NCBI GenBank assembly: GCA_016926695.1
Contig: JAFGOB010000090.1
Span: 1 to 51,065 of the forward strand
DNA length: 51,065 nt
Reading direction: 5' to 3'
Origin: Dehalococcoidales bacterium
Lineage (GTDB): Bacteria > Chloroflexota > Dehalococcoidia > Dehalococcoidales > UBA3254
Shown here: in pieces, positions 15,634-24,016 of the stretch
Layout: every line of letters starts with the position of its first letter
Position numbering within the stretch: position 1 is the stretch's first letter
Notes under the pieces: generated by a model
Told to the model about the DNA's origin: nothing
Seen by the model: only the letters and a program-made list of their open reading frames with translations
Databases searched by the model: none
Position numbers and translations under genes: made by a program

Positions 15634-16052
15634 ATGTCGCCCCTTCCGCGGTATTGAGGGTAGCGGCGATAATGGTTTTGCAAATACCGGTAACTTACTC
15701 ACTATGCCCGGATTTCCCGGCGGGCCCCTTGTAGGGGCCGGTTTTCACAACCGGCCCGCCCCGGGACTTCCTCTCATTATCCCCCTGTGCTCCCGCCATC
15801 CAATTCACTGAGGTAACGAAGTAAGCACTGAGCGAGAGGAAAGTGGGGAGAGAAGGATGACCTGGTATGGATTGCCGACTAATAATACAGGGCTATACCT
15901 TCTCCATGCACGACCTGAACCTCAGGCCCGCCGCCGCGTACTACTCCCTCTGGAAGTCGGACGGGTACAGATTAATCCAGTCTTCCATCTGCGCCATGTG
16001 CATCTTTTCAACCTAGACCAGGAAGCTGCTGACGACCATTCCCGCAGCGCTT
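15634..16052. other. Interval with a hairpin repeat, 419 bases
   Basis: The notable element is a hairpin at 15735-15757: GGGCCGGTT, loop TTCAC, AACCGGCCC. The right arm recurs at the very start of the window. The remainder has short open frames on both strands that I cannot link to a family. One minus-strand peptide (about 15929-15991, MHMAQMEDWINLYPSDFQRE) follows AGG eight bases upstream and could be a remnant of a gene after the amidohydrolase-like gene. Confidence 0.4.
15735..15757. repeat. GC-rich hairpin, likely dispersed repeat
   Basis: Nine-base perfect arms GGGCCGGTT and AACCGGCCC enclose TTCAC, in the context CCTTGTAGGGGCC. No U-run follows, so it is not a classic terminator for the MATE gene. 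AACCGGCCCGC (15749-15759 less one base) is shared with positions 1-11. Extragenic hairpins of this kind are often present in many copies in a genome; copy number cannot be seen here. Confidence 0.45.
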
Positions 16053-17162
16053 TTATCCCTGCTCGTCCAGGTAAAGTAACTTGGCGGGATTTCTCTGGAT
16101 CATGGTCTTGATGTCTTCTTTCTTGATGCCGTAGTGGATCATTGCCCTCACGAACATCTTCCAGCAGTCGAGAGCATCGCCGAAAAACGGCTGGCCCCCG
16201 TCGGTGCAGGGGATAATATGGTCCGGCCCCAACTCGGCCATCCATTCCAATCCCTGATTGGGGTCGATCATGGGCCAGATGATGCTGGGGAGTACCTTGT
16301 TGGCATCCACCTGGAGATAGCAGCCCAGTCGCACCAGGTCGCGGTATTGCTGGAGAGTGGCCCTCTCCGGCATGGCCGTCCAGGGCGCCGCGTGCATCCA
16401 GAGCAGGTTGGCCCCGACCTCCGAGGCATACTGCGCCATGGGCAGAATGCGGTCGTAGCTCATGGCGGCGTGACCGCTCATCAGTGGTATTTTGTAGTGG
16501 GCGCAAAGACGCAGGACTTCTTTAAGTTCACTATCCAGCTTGCCGTTTTCATCTACTACGTTAAGGGCCGGCCCGCAATTTTTACCACCGTAGGTCTGGC
16601 AGTAGAGCAGTATCGCCCCCACGTTGGGGTACTTGCTGGCCAGGTGCACCTGGTCGGGATGCTGGCTCCAGGCCAGCATCTGAGCGCCCAGGCACTGGCA
16701 GGCCTGTTCAAGCTGTCCCTGCTGAACCATTTCATCCACCTTCTGCTGCGCGCACCAGGCCTGTCCGAAGGTGGGAAAGAAGTGGTCTTGGCTTATGAAA
16801 GCCCGCATTTTGGCCTGGGATGCCTTTACAGCATATTCAAGGATGTCGTTGGACCTGGGAACGTAGTCCGGGTAGAGACGGACCTGCGTGTCTATGGAGT
16901 TTTCCACCAGTTCGTCTTCCACTCCCATATAGATGTCATAGAACATCTCGAAGATGAAGTGCCCTATTTGCCCGGAACGTTTGGCCTTGCGCATCTCCCA
17001 CAACTTTTCATAGGTCCATTTGTCGGGTATTCCGGTCTTGTCAGATCCCTCGGACCTGGCCGTCCGGTATGCCTCCACAGCCTCCTGCGGCAGATTGTTG
17101 AAACACTCATGGTGTTCGCTTTCGGAATCGAACATCTTCGGATTATAAGCTTTTCCCGCCAT
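16053..17162 (-). CDS. Amidohydrolase-like protein (DUF6282-type) with altered metal site
   Basis: The 369-residue soluble protein resembles, from memory, TIM-barrel amidohydrolase relatives of the DUF6282 type. The segment VRLYPDYVPRSNDILEYA matches their first strand, AKMRAFISQDHFFPT their second, PLMSGHAAMSYDRILPMA a later His-bearing strand and IIPCTDGGQPFF the Asp-bearing end. The first-strand HxH metal motif of the superfamily reads Q-V-R here, so metal binding may be reduced or lost. Cofactor and substrate are unknown. A longer frame starts at 17192, but GAGG eight bases before the ATG at 17162 supports the shorter form. It lies 79 bases after the Old-Yellow-Enzyme gene on the same strand, probably one operon. 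Confidence 0.6.
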   Translation of the reverse strand: MAGKAYNPKMFDSESEHHECFNNLPQEAVEAYRTARSEGSDKTGIPDKWTYEKLWEMRKAKRSGQIGHFIFEMFYDIYMGVEDELVENSIDTQVRLYPDYVPRSNDILEYAVKASQAKMRAFISQDHFFPTFGQAWCAQQKVDEMVQQGQLEQACQCLGAQMLAWSQHPDQVHLASKYPNVGAILLYCQTYGGKNCGPALNVVDENGKLDSELKEVLRLCAHYKIPLMSGHAAMSYDRILPMAQYASEVGANLLWMHAAPWTAMPERATLQQYRDLVRLGCYLQVDANKVLPSIIWPMIDPNQGLEWMAELGPDHIIPCTDGGQPFFGDALDCWKMFVRAMIHYGIKKEDIKTMIQRNPAKLLYLDEQG

Positions 17163-17241
17163 CTTGGTTTCCTCTTTTCGAATAATATTCATGACGCCCC
17201 GCCGCCTGCTGTTATGAAAAGCCTGTTATACCGGCAACGGT

Positions 17242-18552
17242 TCAGTCCAGCATCCTGAGTTTTTGCTGTGTTACCGGTGAGATAATATAAGTCTGAGTGA
17301 TGCCCCGGACCCTGGCCAGGGTTTCGGGTATCCTCAACGAGCACTTTTGCGGCCAGTACTCAGGCATGTATCTCTCCCTGCCCAGGTTGGGATTCATAAT
17401 GCACCTGATACCCCCGCCCCGCATTACGGGGACCTGGCAGGCATGTGCCCGCCGGCACCTAACTATCTCTTTTACTCTTCCTTCCCTGACCTTGTTAGGC
17501 CAATCCGGATCGGCCATAAACGCCCTGCCGGCTGAAATCATATCCGTTTGACCGCCGGCAATGGCCTTTTCCGCCAGCTCCGGATCGTGAATGCTGAATG
17601 AAATGACCGGGATGCCGACCGCCTCTTTCAGTTGATAGCCCTGCTCTTCCAGGATGTGCGTGTTTTCCTGCGGGGGGAAGAAATAGCGGGATGCCTCCTG
17701 GCAGCCGTCGGAAAGGTGAATGACGTCCGCTCCGGCCTTTTCGCACAGGCGGGCATGTTCCCTGGCATCTTCCGGCGTAATGCCTCCTTCTACATGGTCG
17801 GCGCTGCTCAGACGGACGCAGACGGGCAGGTCCGGGCCGAATTCCCTTCTGAGTCCTCTGATAATCTCCAGCAGGAAGCGGCAGCGGTTTTCCAGTGAAC
17901 CGCCGTATTCGTCAGTCCGCCTGTTGGTGCGGGGTGAAAGGAACTGGTGCAGCAGGTAGCCGTGAGGACCGTGGACCTCGACTCCGTCGAACCCGGCCAC
18001 GATGGCCAGGTCTGCCGCGGCCAAATAGTCCGATATCTCCTGCTTGATTTCGGCAATAGTCATTTCCACGGGTAAATTACTTAAGCCCGGCCTGGTCTTT
18101 GGCCCGGCCTTCAGGAAGGGTACGTTTTCCTGGTTCCTGTTTCTAGCGGCCAGTTCTGAGTCGAAGGGAATGCCAGCAGAGGCCGAATAGAGGGGTGTCT
18201 TCCATCTACCCTGCTGGCGGCCCATCCCCGGGCTCAGTTGGACAAAGACCTTGGCCCCGAAGGAATGAATAGTCTCGGCCAGTTCGCCCGCCCCTCTCAG
18301 GTGAATCCCGGGGTCAAAAAGCCCCGGTGCGCTCATGGTCTGCTGTTCCCAGGCCCTCCTGCTGGAGAGGAAGACGCCGGTTATGATCAGTCCCACCCCG
18401 CCCCTGGCGCGGGCGGCGTAGTAGCATATCTCCTGCTCACTGACGGTGCCATCGCTGTTGGACATGTGGGGCAGCATGGGCGCCATGACGATCCGGTTTT
18501 TAATTTCTACCGGCCCGATCCTGATGGGCTCGAACAGCCTGTCGAACTGCAC
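17242..18552 (-). CDS. Old-Yellow-Enzyme-family NADH:flavin oxidoreductase, FMN domain only
   Basis: The family reduces activated C=C bonds using FMN in a TIM barrel. Seen here are PIRIGPVEIKNRIVMAPM (residues about 9-26), GFDGVEVHGPHGYLLHQFLSP (about 186-206), NRRTDEYGGSLENR and the C-terminal phosphate-binding DMISAGRAFMADPDWPNK. Large members have a [4Fe-4S] motif C-x2-C-x3-C-x11-C and a FAD/NAD domain of about 250 residues. Here only C366, C372 and C384 remain (C-x5-C-x11-C) and the protein ends at 436, so the electron input domain is absent. The end looks clean rather than frameshifted. Its likely partner is the following amidohydrolase-like gene. Confidence 0.85.
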   Translation of the reverse strand: MQFDRLFEPIRIGPVEIKNRIVMAPMLPHMSNSDGTVSEQEICYYAARARGGVGLIITGVFLSSRRAWEQQTMSAPGLFDPGIHLRGAGELAETIHSFGAKVFVQLSPGMGRQQGRWKTPLYSASAGIPFDSELAARNRNQENVPFLKAGPKTRPGLSNLPVEMTIAEIKQEISDYLAAADLAIVAGFDGVEVHGPHGYLLHQFLSPRTNRRTDEYGGSLENRCRFLLEIIRGLRREFGPDLPVCVRLSSADHVEGGITPEDAREHARLCEKAGADVIHLSDGCQEASRYFFPPQENTHILEEQGYQLKEAVGIPVISFSIHDPELAEKAIAGGQTDMISAGRAFMADPDWPNKVREGRVKEIVRCRRAHACQVPVMRGGGIRCIMNPNLGRERYMPEYWPQKCSLRIPETLARVRGITQTYIISPVTQQKLRMLD

Positions 18553-18733
18553 TTTACACCTCCGCCGGTATCTTTCTTTTCAGCTTACACCGGATTCACC
18601 CCAGGTTCCGCATAACGGAAAATATCGAGGCTGATATATATGCTATAGTATATCATACGAACAAATTGGTATATAACAGGGAAGGACGGTCCGGCTTTTC
18701 GCAGTATTTATCAGGAGTGAAAGCAAAAAGAAT

Positions 18734-18922
18734 TTAGCGGGCTTTCCTGATACCTATCATTATGATGAGCAGTCCCGCCATGGCCAGGGTAACTCCGGCA
18801 ATATAGAGGACTATCTGTACGACCGGCTGTCCGGCATACATCCCGGAAACAACCCTTGCCAGTATAAGCCCGGCCACGGCCACGGCTACCCCCGATATCC
18901 AGTATTTTATCCTGGTATTCAT
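18734..18922 (-). CDS. Small two-helix membrane protein of the decarboxylase operon
   Basis: The 62-residue protein is nearly all membrane: helices at about residues 8-25 and 35-57, with a basic end (IGIRKAR). Its ATG overlaps the stop of the decarboxylase beta-subunit gene (ATGA), so it is translationally coupled. It does not resemble the Pro/Lys-rich gamma (OadG) chain closely. A structural or assembly role in the sodium pump is an inference from position alone. Confidence 0.65.
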   Translation of the reverse strand: MNTRIKYWISGVAVAVAGLILARVVSGMYAGQPVVQIVLYIAGVTLAMAGLLIIMIGIRKAR

Positions 18923-20148
18923 CCTCCCAATAAAAAGTCACTGATGACAGGTATTGAAGTCATGAATATGCCGGCAATAATAGCGGTGGTTATCACTCCC
19001 GCTACGCCCGGTCCCATGGCAAATGGCAATATCATGGCCTTCTTATTGGCCTTATAAGCGCATTTCTGCGCGATTTTAGCAGTGGTAGGCACACAGGAAA
19101 CCGCGGCAATTCCGATCAGCGGGTTGACCTTCCCCTTGCTCAGCTTGTAGGCGATCATGCCTCCGGCCAGTCCCCCTAAAGCTGAGAGCAGCAATGCAAC
19201 ACAGCCCAGAACGATCAGCTTCCAGACCTGGCCGTTGAGTATGGTATCAGCAGTCAGCAGGGCTCCCAGTACAAAACCCAGGAAGAAGGTGGAGCCATAA
19301 AGAAGCGGGCCGGAAAGGAACTCCTGGAGTTTAGGTACGTTGCCCTCCTTAATCGCTACCCCCATAAAGAAAGAAGCGATCAGCGGCGCTGCCACGGGGA
19401 ACAAAAGGCATAGTATGGCGGTCGCCAGGACGGTAAATAATAGTTTTTCGGTACGGCTGATCTTGGGAATGCTGTTCAGGTCCATGGGCGTGCCCTGTAT
19501 GCGCTTTGGTATCAGGAATCTGATGATATAGGGGAATCCCACATAAGCCAGGGCCAGGTACATATAAGCGATTACTGCGATGGGGACGAAGAGCTCTTTG
19601 GCAAGTGTAAGAGAGGTGAATAGCACCATGGGTCCGTCAGCCCCGCCCACGATTGAAATCGAAGCTGCCTGCGCCGGGGTCATATCCCAGGCTATGGCCA
19701 GGGGAAAGGTGAAAATCGTACCGAATTCGGCGGCGACGGCCAGGGCCATACTGAGAAACGGTTTGGCCATCATGAAATCAATATCGGTAATGGCGCCGAT
19801 TCCCATAAATACCATGCAGGGAATCAGTCCGTTGCTGAAGGTAAAATTGAAAACAGGCTGTAGAAAATCAATCTGTAAGAAGTTCATCAGGGTGTTGTTG
19901 TCGGTAATCAGGGGGTCTACAAAAAGATTCCCTATTTGTCCCGCCTGAATGAACATAGTGCCGGCGTTGACGGCTACCATTGCCAGTCCCATAGGGATCA
20001 TGACCAGCCCTTCCAGGATACCTTTGTATCCTAAATAGACGCACAGAGCACCGGCCAGTATCAGGACTATCCTGGTTATGGCAATGGCTGGCTCAACCTG
20101 GAAAAGGGTGTAAATCCCCTGGAATATTTCCCATATCGGAATATTCAT
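18919..20148 (-). CDS. Sodium-translocating decarboxylase beta subunit (OadB/GcdB/MmdB type)
   Basis: This membrane subunit decarboxylates carboxybiotin and pumps Na+ outward in oxaloacetate, methylmalonyl-CoA, malonate or glutaconyl-CoA decarboxylases. The 409 residues contain the conserved segments NGLIPCMVFMGIGAITDIDFM, the re-entrant loop SIVGGADGPMVLFTSLTLAKEL with the key Asp, and the C-terminal IGIAAVSCVPTTAKIAQK region. Length and about nine to ten helices match the family. The upstream small membrane protein (20168-20335), the biotin carrier (20684-20905) and a coupled small protein downstream make up the cluster. No carboxyltransferase (alpha) gene is in the window, so the acid decarboxylated is unknown. 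Confidence 0.93.
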   Translation of the reverse strand: MNIPIWEIFQGIYTLFQVEPAIAITRIVLILAGALCVYLGYKGILEGLVMIPMGLAMVAVNAGTMFIQAGQIGNLFVDPLITDNNTLMNFLQIDFLQPVFNFTFSNGLIPCMVFMGIGAITDIDFMMAKPFLSMALAVAAEFGTIFTFPLAIAWDMTPAQAASISIVGGADGPMVLFTSLTLAKELFVPIAVIAYMYLALAYVGFPYIIRFLIPKRIQGTPMDLNSIPKISRTEKLLFTVLATAILCLLFPVAAPLIASFFMGVAIKEGNVPKLQEFLSGPLLYGSTFFLGFVLGALLTADTILNGQVWKLIVLGCVALLLSALGGLAGGMIAYKLSKGKVNPLIGIAAVSCVPTTAKIAQKCAYKANKKAMILPFAMGPGVAGVITTAIIAGIFMTSIPVISDFLLGG

Positions 20149-20167
20149 AGATACCTTCCTTATCCTG

Positions 20168-20335
20168 CTACTGAGAAATTGCCTGTGATTGAGCTTTATT
20201 ATCCGGGCCGGTTTTCTTTTCGCCTCTGTGAAGAATTGAATAAAGCATCCTCATTATCAGGGCTACTATCAAAGCAATGACGCACAAAGCCCCGAATATA
20301 GCCAGGACATAGAGTAACGATCTCAAAGCTATCAT
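20168..20335 (-). CDS. Small single-helix protein, OadG-like decarboxylase subunit
   Basis: The 55-residue protein begins MIALRSLLYVLAIFGALCV, has one long transmembrane helix (about residues 5-28) and ends in a basic and polar tail (LHRGEKKTGPDNKAQSQAIS). This is the shape of the small gamma/delta chain that anchors decarboxylase subunits to the membrane. The upstream in-frame ATG at 20446 would add 37 residues without a ribosome site, whereas GAGG lies seven bases before the ATG at 20335. The gene precedes the beta subunit by 19 bases. Confidence 0.65.
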   Translation of the reverse strand: MIALRSLLYVLAIFGALCVIALIVALIMRMLYSILHRGEKKTGPDNKAQSQAISQ

Positions 20336-20683
20336 GCTTTTTCCTCGCTTTCCTGCCGGTTGTACCGGGTATTCAGAATAAGACTTCCGCTGTGTAAAAA
20401 CAAAAAAAACGCTATGGTATCTCAAATAATTGATAAAGAGGAACACACCTGTACACTATTCAAAATTATGCCGGCTGGCGTTCATCTCAATCAAGACCGA
20501 TATGGTCGTAACTACTCCTGACCTGCTTGTTTGGCGGTGTCTTCGCTGATCGCCATATCCGAACCCGTTAATCACTCCATCCGCAGGCGGGCAGGTCTCA
20601 ATCTTTATATCTGTATTAAAGGAGTCCATTCGCTATCCGGCGGTGGACTCCCTGAAAGGATATCTTTGAAATTACTCTGCTGG
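20336..20683. other. Spacer between biotin carrier and OadG-like gene
   Basis: No gene is supported in these 348 bases. The only clear structure is the hairpin at 20621-20651. The length is unusual inside a decarboxylase cluster, where the carrier and membrane genes are often tightly packed, and could mark loss of a gene or a separate promoter for the membrane subunits. Confidence 0.4.
20621..20651 (-). terminator. Hairpin after the biotin carrier gene
   Basis: GGAGTCCA (20621-20628) pairs with TGGACTCC (20644-20651) around 15 bases. Read on the minus strand it is followed by TTTAATA, a short U-rich tract. It lies 33 bases past the carrier stop and could end or attenuate that transcript before the membrane-subunit genes. 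Confidence 0.45.
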
Positions 20684-20905
20684 TTAATACTCAATTGCAG
20701 CAATCAACTGACCGGTCTCAACCATTGAATTTGCAGCTACAGCTAGTTCGGCCACTTTACCGGAAACCGGTGCTACGATTACATTTTCCATTTTCATGGC
20801 TTCCAGTATGCAAATTTCATCATCTTCATTCACCGCATCCCCCACTTTCACCTTCACTGAGAGTATTTTTCCGGGCATAGGGGCTTCCACTGTTTCTCTG
20901 GCCAT
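20684..20905 (-). CDS. Biotin carrier subunit (biotin/lipoyl-attachment protein)
   Basis: A 73-residue stand-alone biotinyl domain: APMPGKILSVKVKVGDAV at the N-terminal half and ILEAMKMEN with the biotin-attachment Lys in the AMKM loop (about residues 37-40). It carries CO2 as carboxybiotin between a carboxyltransferase and the sodium-pumping beta subunit encoded next on the same strand. Free-standing carriers occur in methylmalonyl-CoA decarboxylase (MmdC) and in acyl-CoA carboxylases. The usual Pro/Ala-rich linker before the domain is absent. GAAAGAGGAATGACTG precedes the start, with AGAGGA well placed. Confidence 0.9.
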   Translation of the reverse strand: MARETVEAPMPGKILSVKVKVGDAVNEDDEICILEAMKMENVIVAPVSGKVAELAVAANSMVETGQLIAAIEY

Positions 20906-21260
20906 CAGTCATTCCTCTTTCAGTATTTTTCGTTGATCCGTGTCGTTAATCTCCGGACTATTTTCAGTTATTGCACTGTATTACCCGTTTCCTCCATCCC
21001 GGCTTTCATTCTTCACCCGGAATCAGTATTTAATTTTAACATAATTCTTGTTTTTTTCGTATTTCGTCCTTTCTTGTATCGCCAACTTGAAAACTGTCTG
21101 TGATATTGACAAAAGTGCAGTACGATCTCCAAAAAACCAATTGTCGATGGACATTTCTCGCCATCCGTCATATGATGATTTTGAAATATTAATAAAATGT
21201 TAATAAAATATTAATCGGAATTGCTTTTTGAACTATTTGTGTGGAAAGGGGAAAAGGTTG
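20906..21260. other. Intergenic region ahead of the LamG-cohesin gene, 355 bases
   Basis: No gene is supported. The stretch turns AT-rich at about 21180-21220, with three close copies of ATTAATAAAAT/GTTAATAAAAT/ATTAAT. This looks like an A/T-tract promoter region (possible UP-element-like DNA) for the large secreted protein gene, but I cannot fix -35 and -10 boxes with confidence. Confidence 0.4.
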
Positions 21261-23954
21261 ATGCGTAAAAGGGGCTTTCAAAGGATAATCTCAATTTTTC
21301 TCATCTGTGTTGTCTGTGTTCTTTCAATACCCGTCGCTGTCTGGTCTGCTTCAGGTCTGGTAGCTTACTACTCTTTCGACGGCGATGTGAAAGACCATTC
21401 CGGCAACGGCTATCACGGCACTAATTTCGAAGCGGTTTTTGTCTCTGGTAAAAGCGGCAAGGGGCTGGAATTTAACGGACAGACCAGCTATGTTACAGTC
21501 CCTGTGGATATCAATCCCGATGTTATGCCCGTTGTAACCATGACGGCCTGGGCAAAACCGGATAAGACGAATGCTATACAGACGGTCATCTCCCAGGATG
21601 ATGGGGGATATGACCGTGATCTGAATATTGATTATCGGGGGGGAGGCGAAGGCTGGTCCTGTTTCACTGGTTCCGGCGGTGTCCTGGGATACAGGGAAGC
21701 GGCTGTTGATCAGTGGACCTTTCTGGCCGTGGTCTACGATCAGCCAGCGGAAAAAGTCCGGTTATATGTGAATAATGAAGTGTTCGAAAAGGACGCTGTA
21801 CTCTATCCCGGTTGTAACTATCTGGATATCGGACGTAATCCATCTTACGGCGAGTATTTCAGCGGTGTCATCGATGAGGTCTGTATTTTTAACTATGCAC
21901 TTTCCTCTTCGGAGCTTGCCGGTGTAAAATCCGGGCAGATTCCTTCTTACAATCCGCCGGCCACGACCGCTTCAACAGGAGGCGGTGGAATTTTTAAACC
22001 GGTGGCATACTATCCCTTTAATGGTGATGTGAAAGACTATTCCGGCAGTGGACTCCATGGAGAAAACTCCGGGGCGGAATTTGTGACCGGTAAATACGGC
22101 CAGGCCCTGAAATTTAACGGGGCGAATAGCTATGTTTCAGCCCCGGTGAATATCAACCCGGATGTTATGCCCAAATTGACTATAACCGCCTGGGCTAAAG
22201 CGGATAAAGCGAACGCGATCCAGACTATCATTTCCCAGGATAACGGGAATTGCGACCGCGCTTTGAATATTGACTACCGCGGGGGAGGAGAAGGCTGGTC
22301 TTGCTTCTGCGGTACCGGCAGCGTTTTAGGATACAAGGAGGTCGCAGTCAACCAGTGGACTTTCCTGGCCGTAGTCTACGATCAGCCGGCCGGTAAAGTC
22401 CGGCTCTACGTGAACAATGAAATGTTCGAAAAGGACGGTACGATAGAATCCGGCTGGGACCATGTCTATATCGGGAAGAGTCCCTCTTTCGGCGAGGATT
22501 TCAGCGGCCTGATAGACGAGGTAATGATTTTTAACCAGGTGCTGACTACCTCTGAAATCAACAGCATCAAGAGCAGTGGCCCTGCATCTGTTTCTGCTAC
22601 TGCCCCGACTTCTGGACAGACAGCCACCCCCCCCACCCCTTCCGGGACCCCAACTACCACTCCTTCCCCGACGGTGGCTGCCACCGGCTCCGGTTCCACG
22701 ACCGGCAGCGCCGGAGCGGTTGCTTACTATCCCTTTGACGGAGATGTTAAGGACTATTCCGGCAGCGGGCTTCACGGTGAAAATTCCGGGGCGGTGTTTG
22801 TATCCGGCAAGTACGGCCAGGCCCTGAAATTTGATGGGGCGAGCAGCTTTGTTTCATCTCCGGTGAACATAAATCCGGATGTCATGCCCAGTATGAGCAT
22901 GACGGCCTGGGTCAAAGCGGACAAGATGAATGCGATACAGACGGTTATTTCTCAGGATGACGGGGGATACGACCGTGGTCTTAATATTGATTACCGGGGG
23001 GGAGGCGAAGGCTGGTCCTGTTTCACTGGTTCCGGCGGCGTCCTGGGGTACAAGGAGGTAGCAGTTGACCAGTGGACATTTTTGGCGGCGGTTTACGATC
23101 AGCCCGCGGAAAAAGTCCGCTTGTACGTAAATAATGAAGTGTTCGAAATGGATGCTGTACTTTACCCCGGTTGTAACTATATCAACATCGGGCGTAGTCC
23201 GTCTTACGGCGAGTATTTCAGCGGCGTAATCGATGAGGTCAGGATATACGACCGTGCTCTTACCTCGTCTGAGATCGGTAATATCATAAACTCTACCCTC
23301 TCACCGGCGGTAACCCCCTCGCAGACTCCAGCCGCAACTACCACTCCGGCTGGAACCAGCCGGCCGACTGCGACGGCTGCGGCTGGCGTGCCCAGCCTGA
23401 TTGCTGATTCAAGGACTGTGGCTCCCGGAGGGAATGTCCAGGTGCCCATACGTCTGGAGAATGTCAAGGACTTCGGCAGCATGAATTTCGTTTTAACCTA
23501 TGATCCGAAGGTGCTGCAGGTCACCAGGGTGGATAAAGGGTCTCTGCTTTCAGGGATTATGTTCGTACCTAATTTTGAGACTCCGCCGGTTATTCGCTTT
23601 GGTTTTGCCGCCAGCAGGGGGATAAGCGGGAGCGGCTCGGTGGCATATGTCGAGTTCAAAGCTATCGGAGGTGCAGGCGAAAGCAGTTCGTTGACTCTTT
23701 CAGAAGTACTGGCAGAAAATGACGCGGGGAACCCGGTATCCTTGAGAGTCAGCAATGGAAAAGTGACCATAAAAAGCGACCGTCTGCTGGGTGACTATAA
23801 TGGAGATGGCCGGGTAACGGAGGTAGATGCCCTGGCTGCGCTGAGGATGTCAGTGCAGTTGCTGGCTGAAGACCTGATTGTGGATATGGACCAGAACGGC
23901 AAGGTAACTGCCGAAGATGCAAGGCTGATACTTAAGCAGGCGTTAGCCGGGTAA
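21261..23954 (+). CDS. Secreted three-LamG, cohesin and dockerin protein
   Basis: The 897-residue exported protein begins with a signal peptide (RKRGFQRIISIFLICVVCVL, cut near VWSASG). Three LamG/concanavalin-like jelly-roll domains follow at about 31-225, 248-438 and 486-677; each repeats VAYY-FxGDVKDxSG, NIDYRGGGEGWSCF and VRLYVNNEVFE and ends in IDEV. Pro/Thr/Ser linkers separate them. A cohesin-type domain (about 712-838, VQVPIRLENVKDFGSMNFVL) and a type I dockerin (about 843-897) close the protein; the dockerin has two Ca2+ loops, DYNGDGRVTEVDA and DMDQNGKVTAEDA. LamG domains bind glycans or proteins. A frame from TTG 21228 exists, but the ATG at 21261 starts the signal peptide. The cohesin-like lipoprotein gene is 62 bases on. 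Confidence 0.88.
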   Translation: MRKRGFQRIISIFLICVVCVLSIPVAVWSASGLVAYYSFDGDVKDHSGNGYHGTNFEAVFVSGKSGKGLEFNGQTSYVTVPVDINPDVMPVVTMTAWAKPDKTNAIQTVISQDDGGYDRDLNIDYRGGGEGWSCFTGSGGVLGYREAAVDQWTFLAVVYDQPAEKVRLYVNNEVFEKDAVLYPGCNYLDIGRNPSYGEYFSGVIDEVCIFNYALSSSELAGVKSGQIPSYNPPATTASTGGGGIFKPVAYYPFNGDVKDYSGSGLHGENSGAEFVTGKYGQALKFNGANSYVSAPVNINPDVMPKLTITAWAKADKANAIQTIISQDNGNCDRALNIDYRGGGEGWSCFCGTGSVLGYKEVAVNQWTFLAVVYDQPAGKVRLYVNNEMFEKDGTIESGWDHVYIGKSPSFGEDFSGLIDEVMIFNQVLTTSEINSIKSSGPASVSATAPTSGQTATPPTPSGTPTTTPSPTVAATGSGSTTGSAGAVAYYPFDGDVKDYSGSGLHGENSGAVFVSGKYGQALKFDGASSFVSSPVNINPDVMPSMSMTAWVKADKMNAIQTVISQDDGGYDRGLNIDYRGGGEGWSCFTGSGGVLGYKEVAVDQWTFLAAVYDQPAEKVRLYVNNEVFEMDAVLYPGCNYINIGRSPSYGEYFSGVIDEVRIYDRALTSSEIGNIINSTLSPAVTPSQTPAATTTPAGTSRPTATAAAGVPSLIADSRTVAPGGNVQVPIRLENVKDFGSMNFVLTYDPKVLQVTRVDKGSLLSGIMFVPNFETPPVIRFGFAASRGISGSGSVAYVEFKAIGGAGESSSLTLSEVLAENDAGNPVSLRVSNGKVTIKSDRLLGDYNGDGRVTEVDALAALRMSVQLLAEDLIVDMDQNGKVTAEDARLILKQALAG

Positions 23955-24016
23955 GGTGGCTGACCGGTATCCTGAGGGTACAGGGGTTGAAGCAAATGGA
24001 AAAGGGAGGATCTTAG

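Noticed and set aside
15857..16111. Plus-strand frame of 84 codons with GGGGAG six bases before the ATG
   Set aside because: The product is His/Arg/Pro-rich, resembles no family, and its end overlaps the 3' end of the amidohydrolase-like gene; probably a shadow frame.
15922..16506. Long minus-strand frame of 194 codons
   Set aside because: It overlaps the amidohydrolase-like gene in another frame and is rich in Arg/His/Gly as expected of an out-of-frame reading.
18711..18941. Alternative 76-codon minus-strand frame overlapping the small two-helix gene
   Set aside because: It is in another frame, lacks hydrophobic segments, and the two-helix frame is coupled to the beta-subunit stop.
21261..23290. 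Tandem LamG repeats as a CRISPR or satellite array
   Set aside because: They are long in-frame protein modules of about 190 residues, not short direct repeats with spacers.
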